Positions 48,699 through 55,373 of a stretch of 64,000 bases of DNA are shown here, piece after piece. The position numbers were made by a program, and so were the translations under genes. The notes under the pieces are model-generated. The model did no database searches and was not told the DNA's origin. It was given only the letters and a program-made list of their open reading frames with translations. Numbering within the stretch: position 1 is the first letter of the stretch; each line of letters begins with the position of its first letter. The stretch is taken from positions 25,119-89,118 of the IMG/VR virus record IMGVR_UViG_3300046782_000218. One strand, 5' to 3'. This stretch comes from a virus.

Positions 48699-49133
48699 CT
48701 AACGTCGTCGCATCGGGAGGTGGTCGTCAGGTCCGCGCCGGTAGCCAACGATGGCCCACACAATGCCCATCAGTATCGCCAGAGCGGCGACAACGACTAT
48801 CATGATCAGCGCGACCATACCCAGCATGGCGACCATGAGGGGCGCCAGCAGGACGCTGCCGAGAATCAGCGCAGTGAACGCCACGACCAGGGCAACTACC
48901 TTATCCAGCAGGGGCGCACCCTGGTTGGCTACCGGCAGAGGACGAGGGTCACAATCCCGGCAACGGCACCCAGGTCCGTGGCTCCGGTACTCCTGCGGGT
49001 AGTAGTACGGTGCCTGTCGTTCTTGCGGGTGATAGGAAACCCGGATGGCGGGAACCGATGGCGGAGCAGGTCGTGTGACCTGACCGTAATGCAGCTCCTC
49101 GTCCTCCTTCGCCCAATCGTAAGGTTCGTCCAT
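48699..49133 (-). CDS. Membrane protein with cytoplasmic proline-rich start
   Basis: This 144-residue protein starts MDEPYDWAKEDEELHYGQ after GGAAGAGGGAG. It has a proline/tyrosine-rich part, a CRCRDCD cysteine motif and two or three membrane helices (VVALVVAFTALILG, VAMLGMVALIMIVVV, ILMGIVWAIVGY), ending in basic residues. No known family. Roles in membrane potential, host takeover or superinfection control are open. Confidence 0.7.
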   Translation of the reverse strand: MDEPYDWAKEDEELHYGQVTRPAPPSVPAIRVSYHPQERQAPYYYPQEYRSHGPGCRCRDCDPRPLPVANQGAPLLDKVVALVVAFTALILGSVLLAPLMVAMLGMVALIMIVVVAALAILMGIVWAIVGYRRGPDDHLPMRRR

Positions 49134-49167
49134 GGCTCTCCCTCTTCCGGTCTGGCGGTGTCTCCCC

Positions 49168-49196
49168 ATTGTACCATGCACCACGCGCACGCGCAA
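49168..49196 (-). promoter_or_regulatory. Promoter, TTGCGC-17-TACAAT
   Basis: The -10 box TACAAT is at 49168-49173 and the -35 box TTGCGC at 49191-49196. It serves the membrane-protein gene. Confidence 0.75.
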
Positions 49197-49277
49197 GAAA
49201 GCCACGGACGGCTCTCCCGTGACCTCTCGCCAGCCGGGTGGCACTGGGGGACCGGTACGGCCTCCGGGCACGCCGGA

Positions 49278-49304
49278 GCCCCCGCCGGATGTCCGGACGG
49301 GGGC
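49278..49304 (-). terminator. Hairpin after gene at 49325-49663
   Basis: GCCCCCG (49278-49284) pairs with 49298-49304, with further pairing CCGG/CCGG in between. It lies before the next promoter. Confidence 0.6.
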
Positions 49305-49324
49305 CCTGTGGGCTGGCGCTGTGA

Positions 49325-49663
49325 TCAGTCTTGCGGTACGGCCAGGCACGAGACGGGAGAGAACACGAACACGTCGCTCGTAAGCCAGTAGTCACCGGCC
49401 CACATCACGTACGCGATCACGAACCTGCCGGTCACCTCCTGGCCCGCGTACCCTGCCGGGTTGCCCGCCGGTACCACATCGTCGCCGGTAACGGTCGCGG
49501 TGATGATCACCGATCCGTCGTTGCTCGGGGTGGCGGTCACGTCGTCCCAGTCGTACAGTCCGGGAACCAGCACGCTGGCCGCTCCCGTGATGTGGGCCGC
49601 GACGTAATCGGCCGTGTTGTCTCCCAGCAGGTCGCCGACGATGGTTACGAGGAACTTGCTCAT
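49325..49663 (-). CDS. Hypothetical beta-rich protein
   Basis: This 112-residue protein begins MSKFLVTIVGDLLGDNTADYVAAHITGA and has YDWDDVTATPSNDGSVIITATVTGDDVV and GRFVIAYVMWAGDYWLTSDV. It starts after AAGGAGACATCGC with its own promoter. It is a single-gene cassette. The family is unknown. Confidence 0.65.
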   Translation of the reverse strand: MSKFLVTIVGDLLGDNTADYVAAHITGAASVLVPGLYDWDDVTATPSNDGSVIITATVTGDDVVPAGNPAGYAGQEVTGRFVIAYVMWAGDYWLTSDVFVFSPVSCLAVPQD

Positions 49664-49703
49664 GCGATGTCTCCTTGTTCCCGGGGTGTTTCCCCGTATA
49701 CCA

Positions 49704-50018
49704 CTATCGTATCATGGTCGGAGCGGTTCCGTGAAGCTCGAACAGGTGCCACACCGGGCCGTTCGGAATCTCTACCGTGCCGATATAGGCAATCCGCGAG
49801 TCGTCGGGAAGAGGGGCACCGCTGCCAAACGCCTTGAACGATCGAGACACCGGCTCGACGTCGGTGTTGACAAGTGCCCAGAAAGACACCATGAACGATC
49901 CGTTAGCGCCAACTCCGACGTGTAGGATCTTGCCGTTGAGCCCGATGTCGTGCCACCTGCCGTCAGCCGGTACTACGAATTTATTGACGTGATGATGTCG
50001 TAACTTGCCACTGACGAT
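49704..50018 (-). CDS. Hypothetical protein with no canonical start codon
   Basis: The open frame from about 50018 to 49704 encodes about 100 residues (SGKLRHHHVNKFVVPADGRWHDIGLNG... ending HLFELHGTAPTMIR). It looks like a real actinophage protein: V-P-x-D-x-x-W-H-D-I-G and LVNTD/PVWHLFEL segments. A GGAG ribosome site lies at its start, but between an upstream stop and residue 15 there is no ATG, GTG or TTG. An internal ATG at 49892 would lose the conserved front. The coordinate of the start is therefore approximate. Confidence 0.55.
   Translation of the reverse strand: MVSGKLRHHHVNKFVVPADGRWHDIGLNGKILHVGVGANGSFMVSFWALVNTDVEPVSRSFKAFGSGAPLPDDSRIAYIGTVEIPNGPVWHLFELHGTAPTMIR
49706..49735 (-). 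promoter_or_regulatory. Promoter, TTCACG-18-TACGAT
   Basis: The -10 box TACGAT is at 49706-49711 and the -35 box TTCACG at 49730-49735, in the 3' end of the preceding gene. It serves the gene at 49325-49663. Confidence 0.5.
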
Positions 50019-50030
50019 CTCCTAAGGTTG

Positions 50031-50058
50031 GGGGCCGGACCGACTGAGGTCCGGCCCC
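50031..50058 (-). terminator. Terminator, 11-bp stem
   Basis: GGGGCCGGACC (50031-50041) pairs with 50048-50058. It lies between the wHTH gene stop and the next gene. Confidence 0.65.
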
Positions 50059-50077
50059 GGGTTGGGTGCTGCCGATG

Positions 50078-50476
50078 TCACATCGGCTTGAGAATGAACA
50101 GGTACCCGTTGCCGTCCCGGACTATGGTCTCCTTGGCTCGGGTAGTGCCGACGATGGTGATCGGTTCGGCGATCTCGTTACCGGTCTTCCGCCTCGGGAT
50201 GGTGACCACCGGCTTGGCGGTTTCCGTAGGCACAGTGGTCAGGTTGGGCTTCGGTTCCGGCGTGGCCTCGGCGACAGCGTCCGAATTGTACCGCCACGCG
50301 TTGGACCGTACCATTACCTCGATCGGGAGACCGGCCTGAATGGCGCGGTTGATGGACCCCCGGATAGACCCCTCGCTGGCCTCCAGATGGGCGACCAGGT
50401 CGGACAGGAGGACGGTCTTACCCGCGTGCTCCCCCAGGTACTTGATGACGTTCTTGGTGATGTGCGGTGATCCCAC
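50078..50476 (-). CDS. Winged-helix DNA-binding protein (candidate regulator)
   Basis: This 132-residue protein begins MGSPHITKNVIKYLGEHAGKTVLLSDLVAHLEASEGSIRGSINRAIQAG, a winged helix-turn-helix (VLLSDLVAHLEASEGSIRGSI as HTH). A flexible proline-rich linker and a basic region with PRRKTG follow. It starts at GTG after AGGAGC. It may regulate neighbouring cassettes. Confidence 0.7.
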   Translation of the reverse strand: MGSPHITKNVIKYLGEHAGKTVLLSDLVAHLEASEGSIRGSINRAIQAGLPIEVMVRSNAWRYNSDAVAEATPEPKPNLTTVPTETAKPVVTIPRRKTGNEIAEPITIVGTTRAKETIVRDGNGYLFILKPM

Positions 50477-50497
50477 GTTATTGCTCCTATGCTCCGG

Positions 50498-50914
50498 TTA
50501 CCATCCCGCGCTGGCTTCGCGGTCCTGAATCTTGCGTCGTTCAGCCGCGCGAAATTCCTCGTCGGACCTACGCGCAGCTTCGGCTAGCTCGTTGCTGGCC
50601 TTGGGCTCACGAGCTTTACCCAGATCGTCCAGGCTTCGGGCAGTCCTGCGGGCGACCTCGCGGTCTATTCCGTCAGTGACTTTCACACTGTACCCGAGAT
50701 CTGCAGCGTGGCTGACCGCGTCAGCCGTTACACTAGTATCAGCCAACTGTCGGATTACCTGCTCGCCGTCAGCACCGGCCTGAATCAGGAAGGACTTCAC
50801 CTTGGCGTCATGCCCTGGCGCAAACCGCCCCGTAGTGGTTTGGGTGCAGCCGGTGGTCTTGCCAGACGCTGTCCGGAACTCGCTGCACGTGCACGGTTGG
50901 GGCTGCTTGGCCAT
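50498..50914 (-). CDS. PGHDA-motif protein (paralogue 2)
   Basis: This 138-residue protein begins MAKQPQPCTCSEFRTASGKTTGCTQTTTGRFAPGHDAKVKSFLIQAG, then a variable region and a charged helical tail (EEFRAAERRKIQDREASAGW). CTC...C...FAPGHDAK matches the motif of the genes at 7875, 53173 and 53819. The start follows AGGAGGACTCC. It may bind zinc and nucleic acid. The function is unknown. Confidence 0.75.
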   Translation of the reverse strand: MAKQPQPCTCSEFRTASGKTTGCTQTTTGRFAPGHDAKVKSFLIQAGADGEQVIRQLADTSVTADAVSHAADLGYSVKVTDGIDREVARRTARSLDDLGKAREPKASNELAEAARRSDEEFRAAERRKIQDREASAGW

Positions 50915-50950
50915 TGGAGTCCTCCTAATCAGGCCGGTGGTGATGACCCT

Positions 50951-50980
50951 ATTCTACCATGCTCCCAGGGTCACTCACAA
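50951..50980 (-). promoter_or_regulatory. Promoter, TTGTGA-18-TAGAAT
   Basis: The -10 box TAGAAT is at 50951-50956 and the -35 box TTGTGA at 50975-50980, overlapping the stop of the upstream gene. It drives the PGHDA gene at 50498-50914. Confidence 0.7.
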
Positions 50981-51526
50981 GTCGTCGTCTCGCGCAGCCT
51001 CAGCCAATGTCTTGGCGTTGGTCAGCAGCCACGGCGGGGGCGTTGGCGTCTCAGGCACGGGCAGTTTACTGAACCCCTCCTCGCGCGAAAACCGGAACCC
51101 GTCCGCCCTGGCCCATTCGGGGATAGCCGGAAGCGCAGAGGGTCCGGGCGGAAGAGCTTTCGGGCTGTTGGTTACCACAACCGGAACGGGGGCAGCCGTA
51201 GCATCGGCCAGTCGGGCAATCAGGTCAAGCCGGTGTTGCTCCGTGGTCTCGTTATCTCTGCGCAGTACGCTCAAAGTGCGTTCGAGGTCGGTCACCCGCT
51301 GGTTAGCTGCGGCGGCTGCCTTGACCGCGTCGTCTCGCTCGCGCACAGTTCGCAACATGTAGGATTCGAGCGCTCTTAGGTGCCTGGCAAGCTCATCTCG
51401 ATCGTCCATGTAGTAGACGCGCTGACCATTCGCTTTGCTGAGTTTGTCAGTCAGCTCCTCTATCTGACGTTGCAACTCGTTCACGTCGCTGGACCGGTGC
51501 GACCCCCTACCGGAAAACCACTTCAT
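50975..51526 (-). CDS. Coiled-coil protein, about 183 residues
   Basis: It starts MKWFSGRGSHRSSDVNELQRQIEELTDKLSKANG and has a long coiled coil to residue 110 (ERDDAVKAAAAANQRVTDLERTLSVLRRDN). An alanine/proline-rich part follows, ending AKTLAEAARDDDL. It overlaps its upstream gene by four bases. It may be structural or a cytoskeletal or DNA-associated scaffold. No family is recognised. Confidence 0.65.
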   Translation of the reverse strand: MKWFSGRGSHRSSDVNELQRQIEELTDKLSKANGQRVYYMDDRDELARHLRALESYMLRTVRERDDAVKAAAAANQRVTDLERTLSVLRRDNETTEQHRLDLIARLADATAAPVPVVVTNSPKALPPGPSALPAIPEWARADGFRFSREEGFSKLPVPETPTPPPWLLTNAKTLAEAARDDDL

Positions 51527-51822
51527 GGTCTTACGCCTTTCTTGACCCGCCGATTTCCGACGTGGAAGTTTTCGCCCATGTTGCACCCCAGAGCGTCAGG
51601 ATCGGGAACCAAGCCCACAGCCATGAGTACCTCGCGAAGGCCCGTGAGGGCATCTTCCCGGCTCTCCGGATGAGCGGCCAGGGCTTGGGCCGACAATGTC
51701 AGCGCGGTGGCCTGGATGATGTCTTTCGCGGCTTCTTCGACACCCCTCGGGGTACTGGCCGGGTCAATCAACCCGTCCAGTACCCCGAGGTTTTCCGTGC
51801 CCGCGATGTTGCGGTTGGTCAC
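51523..51822 (-). CDS. Hypothetical protein
   Basis: This 99-residue protein starts at GTG overlapping the previous stop (MTNRNIAGTENLGVLDG). It is mainly helical with ATALTLSAQALAAHPESREDALTGLREVLMAVGL and a basic carboxy end (NRRVKKGVRP). It belongs to a three-gene coupled unit (52250 to 50975). The family is not recognised. Confidence 0.6.
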   Translation of the reverse strand: MTNRNIAGTENLGVLDGLIDPASTPRGVEEAAKDIIQATALTLSAQALAAHPESREDALTGLREVLMAVGLVPDPDALGCNMGENFHVGNRRVKKGVRP

Positions 51823-52250
51823 TTGGCCTCTCCGTCGAAAATGGCGTCGATCAGCGCGTGCGTCAGGGCTCGTGCCTGATTGGGGTCGTCGCCGTCGAAG
51901 TCCTCGGGGGCCGGAATGGACGCCAGGCAGGCCCCGTCAGGGCCGACCGCGTGCAAAGTGCCCATCATGTCCGTCTCGACCGCGAACGCCATGAACCCGC
52001 TGTCGTGAGCGGTGTACCGATGCGGCGTGACCTGCGGCTCGAAGCTCTCGCCGAGTTCCTCGATCGTGGGGAGCGCCACCACGTGCAGCGAGACGCCGAT
52101 GGGCGACAGCTCCGGGTTGATCCGTTCCACTGCGCTGTACACGTTGGCCGGGTCGTCCACGAAGTGATAGCACCACACCTCCGGGTTGATGGTGGCCGCC
52201 AGCCGATGCGTGGGCTTGCCGATGTTCCTGACAGCGGGGGTGCTCTCCAC
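51819..52250 (-). CDS. Hypothetical acidic protein
   Basis: A GTG at 52250 after AGGAGGACACCC starts a 143-residue protein, VESTPAVRNIGKPTHR. It has INPEVWCYHFVDDPANVYSAVERINPEL and IGVSLHVVALPTIEELGESF, ending DAIFDGEAK. The alternation of strand and helix suggests a small globular enzyme-like fold, but no family is known to me. A promoter lies at 52285-52313. Confidence 0.65.
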   Translation of the reverse strand: MESTPAVRNIGKPTHRLAATINPEVWCYHFVDDPANVYSAVERINPELSPIGVSLHVVALPTIEELGESFEPQVTPHRYTAHDSGFMAFAVETDMMGTLHAVGPDGACLASIPAPEDFDGDDPNQARALTHALIDAIFDGEAK

Positions 52251-52284
52251 GGGTGTCCTCCTGAGTACGGTTCTGAGTAGAACG

Positions 52285-52313
52285 ATCTTATCACACAACG
52301 GCCGGTCACACAA
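52285..52313 (-). promoter_or_regulatory. Promoter, TTGTGT-17-TAAGAT
   Basis: The -10 box TAAGAT is at 52285-52290 and the -35 box TTGTGT at 52308-52313. It drives the three-gene unit 52250-50975. Confidence 0.65.
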
Positions 52314-52323
52314 CCCCAGCCGC

Positions 52324-52560
52324 CTACAGGTGCTGGCCGCCCATTCCGTACTCGCTGATAATCCGCAGTCCGTCAGCCACGGTGAGCTTATTCACCCGCT
52401 GGATGGCCTCAGCGTCGTACAGAATCTCGATCCCGAGATCCACCTTGACGCCGTCCTCGTCGAACGTGTACGTCTCGAACTCGGTCGAGTAGCGACCGTC
52501 CTCGGTGAACGGCAGCGCCGTGGTCCGCACCCGGGTTCCGTCCAGCATCTTGAAAATCAT
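52324..52560 (-). CDS. Hypothetical protein, 78 residues
   Basis: It begins MIFKMLDGTRVRTTALPFTEDGRYSTEF and continues ETYTFDEDGVKVDLGIEILYDAEAIQRVNKLTVADG, a small alpha/beta protein. The start follows AAGGAGTAATCGC. It belongs to a pair with the gene at 52572-52775. The family is unknown. Confidence 0.65.
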   Translation of the reverse strand: MIFKMLDGTRVRTTALPFTEDGRYSTEFETYTFDEDGVKVDLGIEILYDAEAIQRVNKLTVADGLRIISEYGMGGQHL

Positions 52561-52571
52561 GCGATTACTCC

Positions 52572-52775
52572 TTAGCTGAATTTGGGAGGAAGGATCTTGC
52601 CCGAGGCTCCGATCCGGATGAACGTGGCGCCGGATCTCGTGTAGTAGTTCACCGCGATCACCGACGGCTTGGATCGGTTGGCGTAAGCCGACTCCGGGTC
52701 GTTCATCAGGTTGACAAACTCCGGGTCGGTGGTGATTTGCCGTAGTACCGCCTGCTGTGCCTCGGTGAGTGCCAC
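52572..52775 (-). CDS. Hypothetical protein, 67 residues
   Basis: A GTG at 52775 after GGGAGG begins VALTEAQQAVLRQITTDPEFVNLMND. It has IAVNYYTRSGATFIRIGASGKILPPKFS, a small folded protein. A weak promoter sits at 52819-52848 (TAGCGT-18-TAAAAT). The family is unknown. Confidence 0.6.
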   Translation of the reverse strand: MALTEAQQAVLRQITTDPEFVNLMNDPESAYANRSKPSVIAVNYYTRSGATFIRIGASGKILPPKFS

Positions 52776-52856
52776 CGTGCCTCCCAACATTGGGGGCCGA
52801 AACCGGCCCGTTGGTACTATTTTACCACCCGGGTAGCGACTAACGCTACCCTCGTG

Positions 52857-53120
52857 TCACGCGAGGTGCTTCGGCTCACGCCAGTGCTGTGCTCGGCCTT
52901 TCAGGAACACCGGATACGACGCGGTGTCGCGCCGGATGTACCCCTCAGCCTCCAGCAGGAACAGTGCCCGGCTTATGGTCGTCGGCGAGGTTTCCCACCG
53001 CGCGGCCATCGCCCGGGTTCCCGGCAGCGTGTCCCCGATCCCTACGTCTCCGTGCCGGGTTCCGGCCACGTAGTGAGCGAAGATTTGGGCAAACAGCGGA
53101 ACGGCGGGTCGCTTCGGCAT
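52857..53120 (-). CDS. GntR-family transcription regulator (short form)
   Basis: This 87-residue protein reads MPKRPAVPLFAQIFAHYVAGTRHGDVGIGDTLPGTRAMAARWETSPTTISRALFLLEAEGYIRR, the DNA-binding winged helix of GntR regulators with P-x-T/L-R-x-M-A and T-I-S-R-A-L. It lacks the ligand-binding half. Short GntR regulators of this kind (KorSA type) control transfer genes on Streptomyces conjugative elements. The TraB/FtsK-like gene lies 2.3 kb away. Confidence 0.8.
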   Translation of the reverse strand: MPKRPAVPLFAQIFAHYVAGTRHGDVGIGDTLPGTRAMAARWETSPTTISRALFLLEAEGYIRRDTASYPVFLKGRAQHWREPKHLA

Positions 53121-53140
53121 TTCGGCCTCTCATCGGGTCG

Positions 53141-53166
53141 GGGGCCCGTCCGGTCGGACGGGCCCC
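53141..53166 (-). terminator. Terminator, 12-bp stem
   Basis: GGGGCCCGTCCG (53141-53152) pairs with 53155-53166. It follows the stop at 53173. Confidence 0.65.
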
Positions 53167-53172
53167 GGGGGG

Positions 53173-53679
53173 TCAGGCCAGGGTGAACGAGGTCACCGTC
53201 TGGGTGTTGCCCTTCTTGTCGGTGTAGGTGAACTGCGGGCCCCACTCGGGCGAGTCGGTGACGGTGCCTTCGTAGGTCCAGCGACCGACCTTGGCGGTAA
53301 CTACCGGCTTGGCCTCCACGGGCTTCCGTGCCATCTTCGCGGCCTTCGCCTGCCGCTTCGCGACATCCGCGTCCACCATGGCGTCGAAGTCGCTCGTGAC
53401 CGCCTTCGCGGCCTTCTTGGCGGTACCCCGCGCGATCCCGTCCGTGACCTTGCCCAGGAACCCGAACCGGCTGGCGGTGCTCTCGGGGGTGTGCTCACCC
53501 GTGATGCCATCAGAGATCTTGTGACCCGCGACACCCGCCCGGATCAGCAGGCCCTTGAGCTTGGCATCGTGTCCGGGGGCGAAAAGGTTCTTGGTGTCCG
53601 AGAAGCAGCCGGTGTTCTCGCCGGTCGCGATGTTGGTGAACGCGGAGCAGATGCAGGGCTTGTTGGCGAGGTTCGTCAT
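53173..53679 (-). CDS. PGHDA-motif protein (paralogue 3)
   Basis: This 168-residue protein begins MTNLANKPCICSAFTNIATGENTGCFSDTKNLFAPGHDAKLKGLLIRAGVAGHKI and ends VGRWTYEGTVTDSPEWGPQFTYTDKKGNTQTVTSF. Both ends match paralogue 4 (53819-54355). The end VGRW-Y-G ... YTDKKGNTQ is a second shared domain. The start at 53679 follows AAGGAGC; a longer frame includes the promoter. The family has no known biochemical function. Confidence 0.8.
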   Translation of the reverse strand: MTNLANKPCICSAFTNIATGENTGCFSDTKNLFAPGHDAKLKGLLIRAGVAGHKISDGITGEHTPESTASRFGFLGKVTDGIARGTAKKAAKAVTSDFDAMVDADVAKRQAKAAKMARKPVEAKPVVTAKVGRWTYEGTVTDSPEWGPQFTYTDKKGNTQTVTSFTLA

Positions 53680-53725
53680 TTCGGGCTCCTTCGGTTTTGG
53701 GGGCTTCCCCCCGGCTTGTAGAACA

Positions 53726-53755
53726 ATTATAACATGCCGACGCGGGTTGGCACAA
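53726..53755 (-). promoter_or_regulatory. Promoter, TTGTGC-18-TATAAT
   Basis: The -10 box TATAAT is at 53726-53731 and the -35 box TTGTGC at 53750-53755, the closest match to the family consensus. The leader starts TTGTTCTACAAGCCGG. Confidence 0.85.
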
Positions 53756-53776
53756 GTTAGGTTGGCAAACAAGCCT

Positions 53777-53808
53777 CGGGCCCGGTTCCTCTGGGGGAAC
53801 CGGGCCCG
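53777..53808 (-). terminator. Terminator, 13-bp stem
   Basis: CGGGCCCGGTTCC (53777-53789) pairs with 53796-53808, between two paralogous genes. Confidence 0.7.
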
Positions 53809-53818
53809 TCGCGGGGGG

Positions 53819-54355
53819 TCAGATCTGCACGAACTTCATGGTGTCCTGCGTGTTGCCCTTCTTGTCCGTGTACCGGAAGACCGGCTGCCCGTCGCCAGCG
53901 GCGAGGATGACGCCGAAGTATTCCCAACGCCCGACCTTGGCCTTCACGACGAGGGCGTCAGCCTTCGCGGCCTCGTCCTCGGACTTGTTGGCGACCAGGC
54001 CCGCACCCTCGGCCAGCTTGCGCTCGGCGGTCTTCGCGGCCTTCTTGGTGGCCTTGGCCTGCGCCTTCTCGATGCCCCGACGGATGCCGTCCGCCACCAT
54101 GTGGCCGAACCCGAAGAGGCTGGCGATGTATTCGCAGCTCACGACCTCGCCGGACGGCATCCGGACCACGTCACCGGCCAGGCCGCGCCGGATCAGCTCG
54201 CCCTTGAGACGGGCGTCGTGGCCCGGGGCGAAAGTCCGCTTGGTGGTGGCGGTGCAGACCGTCTTGGTGTCCTCGCCGAAGTTGGTGAAGGTGACGCCGC
54301 CGCAGGCGCAAGCGTGGGTCTCGGTGGCCTTCGCGTTCTTCGTGGTGTTCGTCAT
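53819..54355 (-). CDS. PGHDA-motif protein (paralogue 4)
   Basis: This 178-residue protein begins MTNTTKNAKATETHACACGGVTFTNFGEDTKTVCTATTKRTFAPGHDARLKGELIRRG and has MPSGEVVSCEYIASLFGFGHMV, a basic middle (KATKKAAKTAERK) and an end VGRWEYFGVILAAGDGQPVFRYTDKKGNTQ shared with paralogue 3. It starts after AAGGAGC. The tandem pair suggests a duplication. Zinc binding by the CxC cluster and His is inferred. Confidence 0.8.
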   Translation of the reverse strand: MTNTTKNAKATETHACACGGVTFTNFGEDTKTVCTATTKRTFAPGHDARLKGELIRRGLAGDVVRMPSGEVVSCEYIASLFGFGHMVADGIRRGIEKAQAKATKKAAKTAERKLAEGAGLVANKSEDEAAKADALVVKAKVGRWEYFGVILAAGDGQPVFRYTDKKGNTQDTMKFVQI

Positions 54356-54410
54356 CTGGACCAGCTCCTTCGTTCCGTCCGGGGGGCCGTTCCCCCCGGC
54401 TGGTAGAACC

Positions 54411-54440
54411 ATTCTAACATGCCAACGCAGATCGGCACAA
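54411..54440 (-). promoter_or_regulatory. Promoter, TTGTGC-18-TAGAAT
   Basis: The -10 box TAGAAT is at 54411-54416 and the -35 box TTGTGC at 54435-54440. A CRP-type palindrome lies upstream. Confidence 0.8.
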
Positions 54441-54463
54441 CCCATGTCCGCAATGTGACCCGC

Positions 54464-54479
54464 GTCACATCTCGGGAGC
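54464..54479. promoter_or_regulatory. CRP/FNR-type palindrome TGTGA-N6-TCACA
   Basis: A perfect 16-bp site lies between divergent promoters, centred about 67 bases upstream of the expected start for the minus-strand promoter, a typical class I activator distance. Host Crp-family control is inferred. Confidence 0.5.
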
Positions 54480-54527
54480 GCCCTCGTACGTAAAAAAGAA
54501 ACCGCCACAGCGCCCCAGTGGCGGGAC

Positions 54528-54557
54528 TTGTGCGGGCACCTCTGGCAGTGTTTTACT
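54528..54557 (+). promoter_or_regulatory. Plus-strand promoter, TTGTGC-18-TTTACT
   Basis: The -35 box TTGTGC is at 54528-54533 and the -10 box TTTACT at 54552-54557. It reads into the three-gene plus-strand operon. Confidence 0.75.
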
Positions 54558-54586
54558 GGTGGCACACCGAGAGAGAGGCGCACGAC

Positions 54587-54724
54587 ATGACCAAGGAAGA
54601 GGCACAGACCGCCCGAGAGATCGAGTGGGAGAGGCTCATCCGGCTTGTGGACAGTGGCAACATCACGATCCACGAGGCCAACCGCCGCTTCGACGCCTGG
54701 GTTGCCTGTACGGACGCCCACTGA
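54587..54724 (+). CDS. Small acidic protein, first of plus-strand operon
   Basis: This 45-residue protein reads MTKEEAQTAREIEWERLIRLVDSG and NITIHEANRRFDAWVACTDAH. It has a ribosome site (GAGAGAGG) and the promoter at 54528-54557. The stop overlaps the next ATG (TGATG). It is probably a helical hairpin. No family is recognised. Confidence 0.7.
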   Translation: MTKEEAQTAREIEWERLIRLVDSGNITIHEANRRFDAWVACTDAH

Positions 54725-54876
54725 TGGCCGGGATGCTGGCCGACAGCCGCGACTACTCCGGTTTCGATCGGGAGTTCGCCAACGGCAACAAGATCCGCAG
54801 CATGATCCGGCGCAAGATGAAGCGCCAGGAAACCAACGACGTCCGCCGCATGATCGACGAGGAGACCCGGCACTGA
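54724..54876 (+). CDS. Small basic protein, second of plus-strand operon
   Basis: This 50-residue protein reads MAGMLADSRDYSGFDREFANG and NKIRSMIRRKMKRQETNDVRRMIDEETRH, with a strongly basic helix. It overlaps both neighbours by TGATG, so it is translated by coupling. A nucleic-acid or protein-binding role is possible. Confidence 0.7.
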   Translation: MAGMLADSRDYSGFDREFANGNKIRSMIRRKMKRQETNDVRRMIDEETRH

Positions 54877-55142
54877 TGAGCACTACCTACGAGCAAGGCG
54901 AACGCGAGATCCAGGCTGTCCGCGAGGCCACCGAGAAGGCCGCTGTCGACGCGCGACTCGACCGCGAGGCCAGCGCACGGGCCAAGGGCGTGGAGCTGGC
55001 CATCAAGAACGCGGAGTTCCTCGACACCACGCACCCCGAGTGGGTAGACGTGTTCGAGTACGCGGACCGCGTCACTACCTACATCCTGACCGGTTCTCAC
55101 GGTCCCGACGACCACAGCGCCCCCCACCACCGTTCTCGCTGA
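54876..55142 (+). CDS. Small helical protein, third of plus-strand operon
   Basis: This 88-residue protein begins MSTTYEQGEREIQAVREATEKAAVDARLDREASARAKGVE and has HPEWVDVFEYADRVTTYILTG and a histidine-rich end. It is coupled to the gene before it. The family is unknown. Confidence 0.7.
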   Translation: MSTTYEQGEREIQAVREATEKAAVDARLDREASARAKGVELAIKNAEFLDTTHPEWVDVFEYADRVTTYILTGSHGPDDHSAPHHRSR

Positions 55143-55149
55143 ACACGCA

Positions 55150-55180
55150 GCGACCCCCGACCACTCCGGTCGGGGGTCGC
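55150..55180 (+). terminator. Terminator of plus-strand operon, 13-bp stem
   Basis: GCGACCCCCGACC (55150-55162) pairs with 55168-55180. It lies between convergent genes and may act in both directions. Confidence 0.75.
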
Positions 55181-55193
55181 GCTGTGTCCGGGG

Positions 55194-55373
55194 TCAGTCG
55201 GCAGGTCGCGCCCACGGCTGACAGTGCGTCACCAGGTCGTACATGTTCATGACGGTCCCGGTAGTGGCAACCCTGGCCGGGTGGGTGCCGTCGCACTCCT
55301 TGGGGTCTTCCGGCCACAGGGGCACGATCTGGGTCGACACGGAGCCTACGGATACTATCTGGTCGTCGGGCAT
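55194..55373 (-). CDS. Small hypothetical protein after the TraB/FtsK-like gene
   Basis: This 59-residue protein starts at the ATG that overlaps the stop of the translocase gene (TGATG). It reads MPDDQIVSVGSVSTQIVPLWP ... CDGTHPARVATTGTV and ends WARPAD. A Cys-Asp-Gly-x-His and a second Cys could bind a metal. Coupling to the translocase suggests a linked role. Confidence 0.65.
   Translation of the reverse strand: MPDDQIVSVGSVSTQIVPLWPEDPKECDGTHPARVATTGTVMNMYDLVTHCQPWARPAD

Noticed and set aside
53680-53772. Upstream extension of the PGHDA gene start
   Set aside because: The extra codons overlap the -10 and -35 boxes at 53726-53755; the ATG at 53679 has a proper ribosome site.
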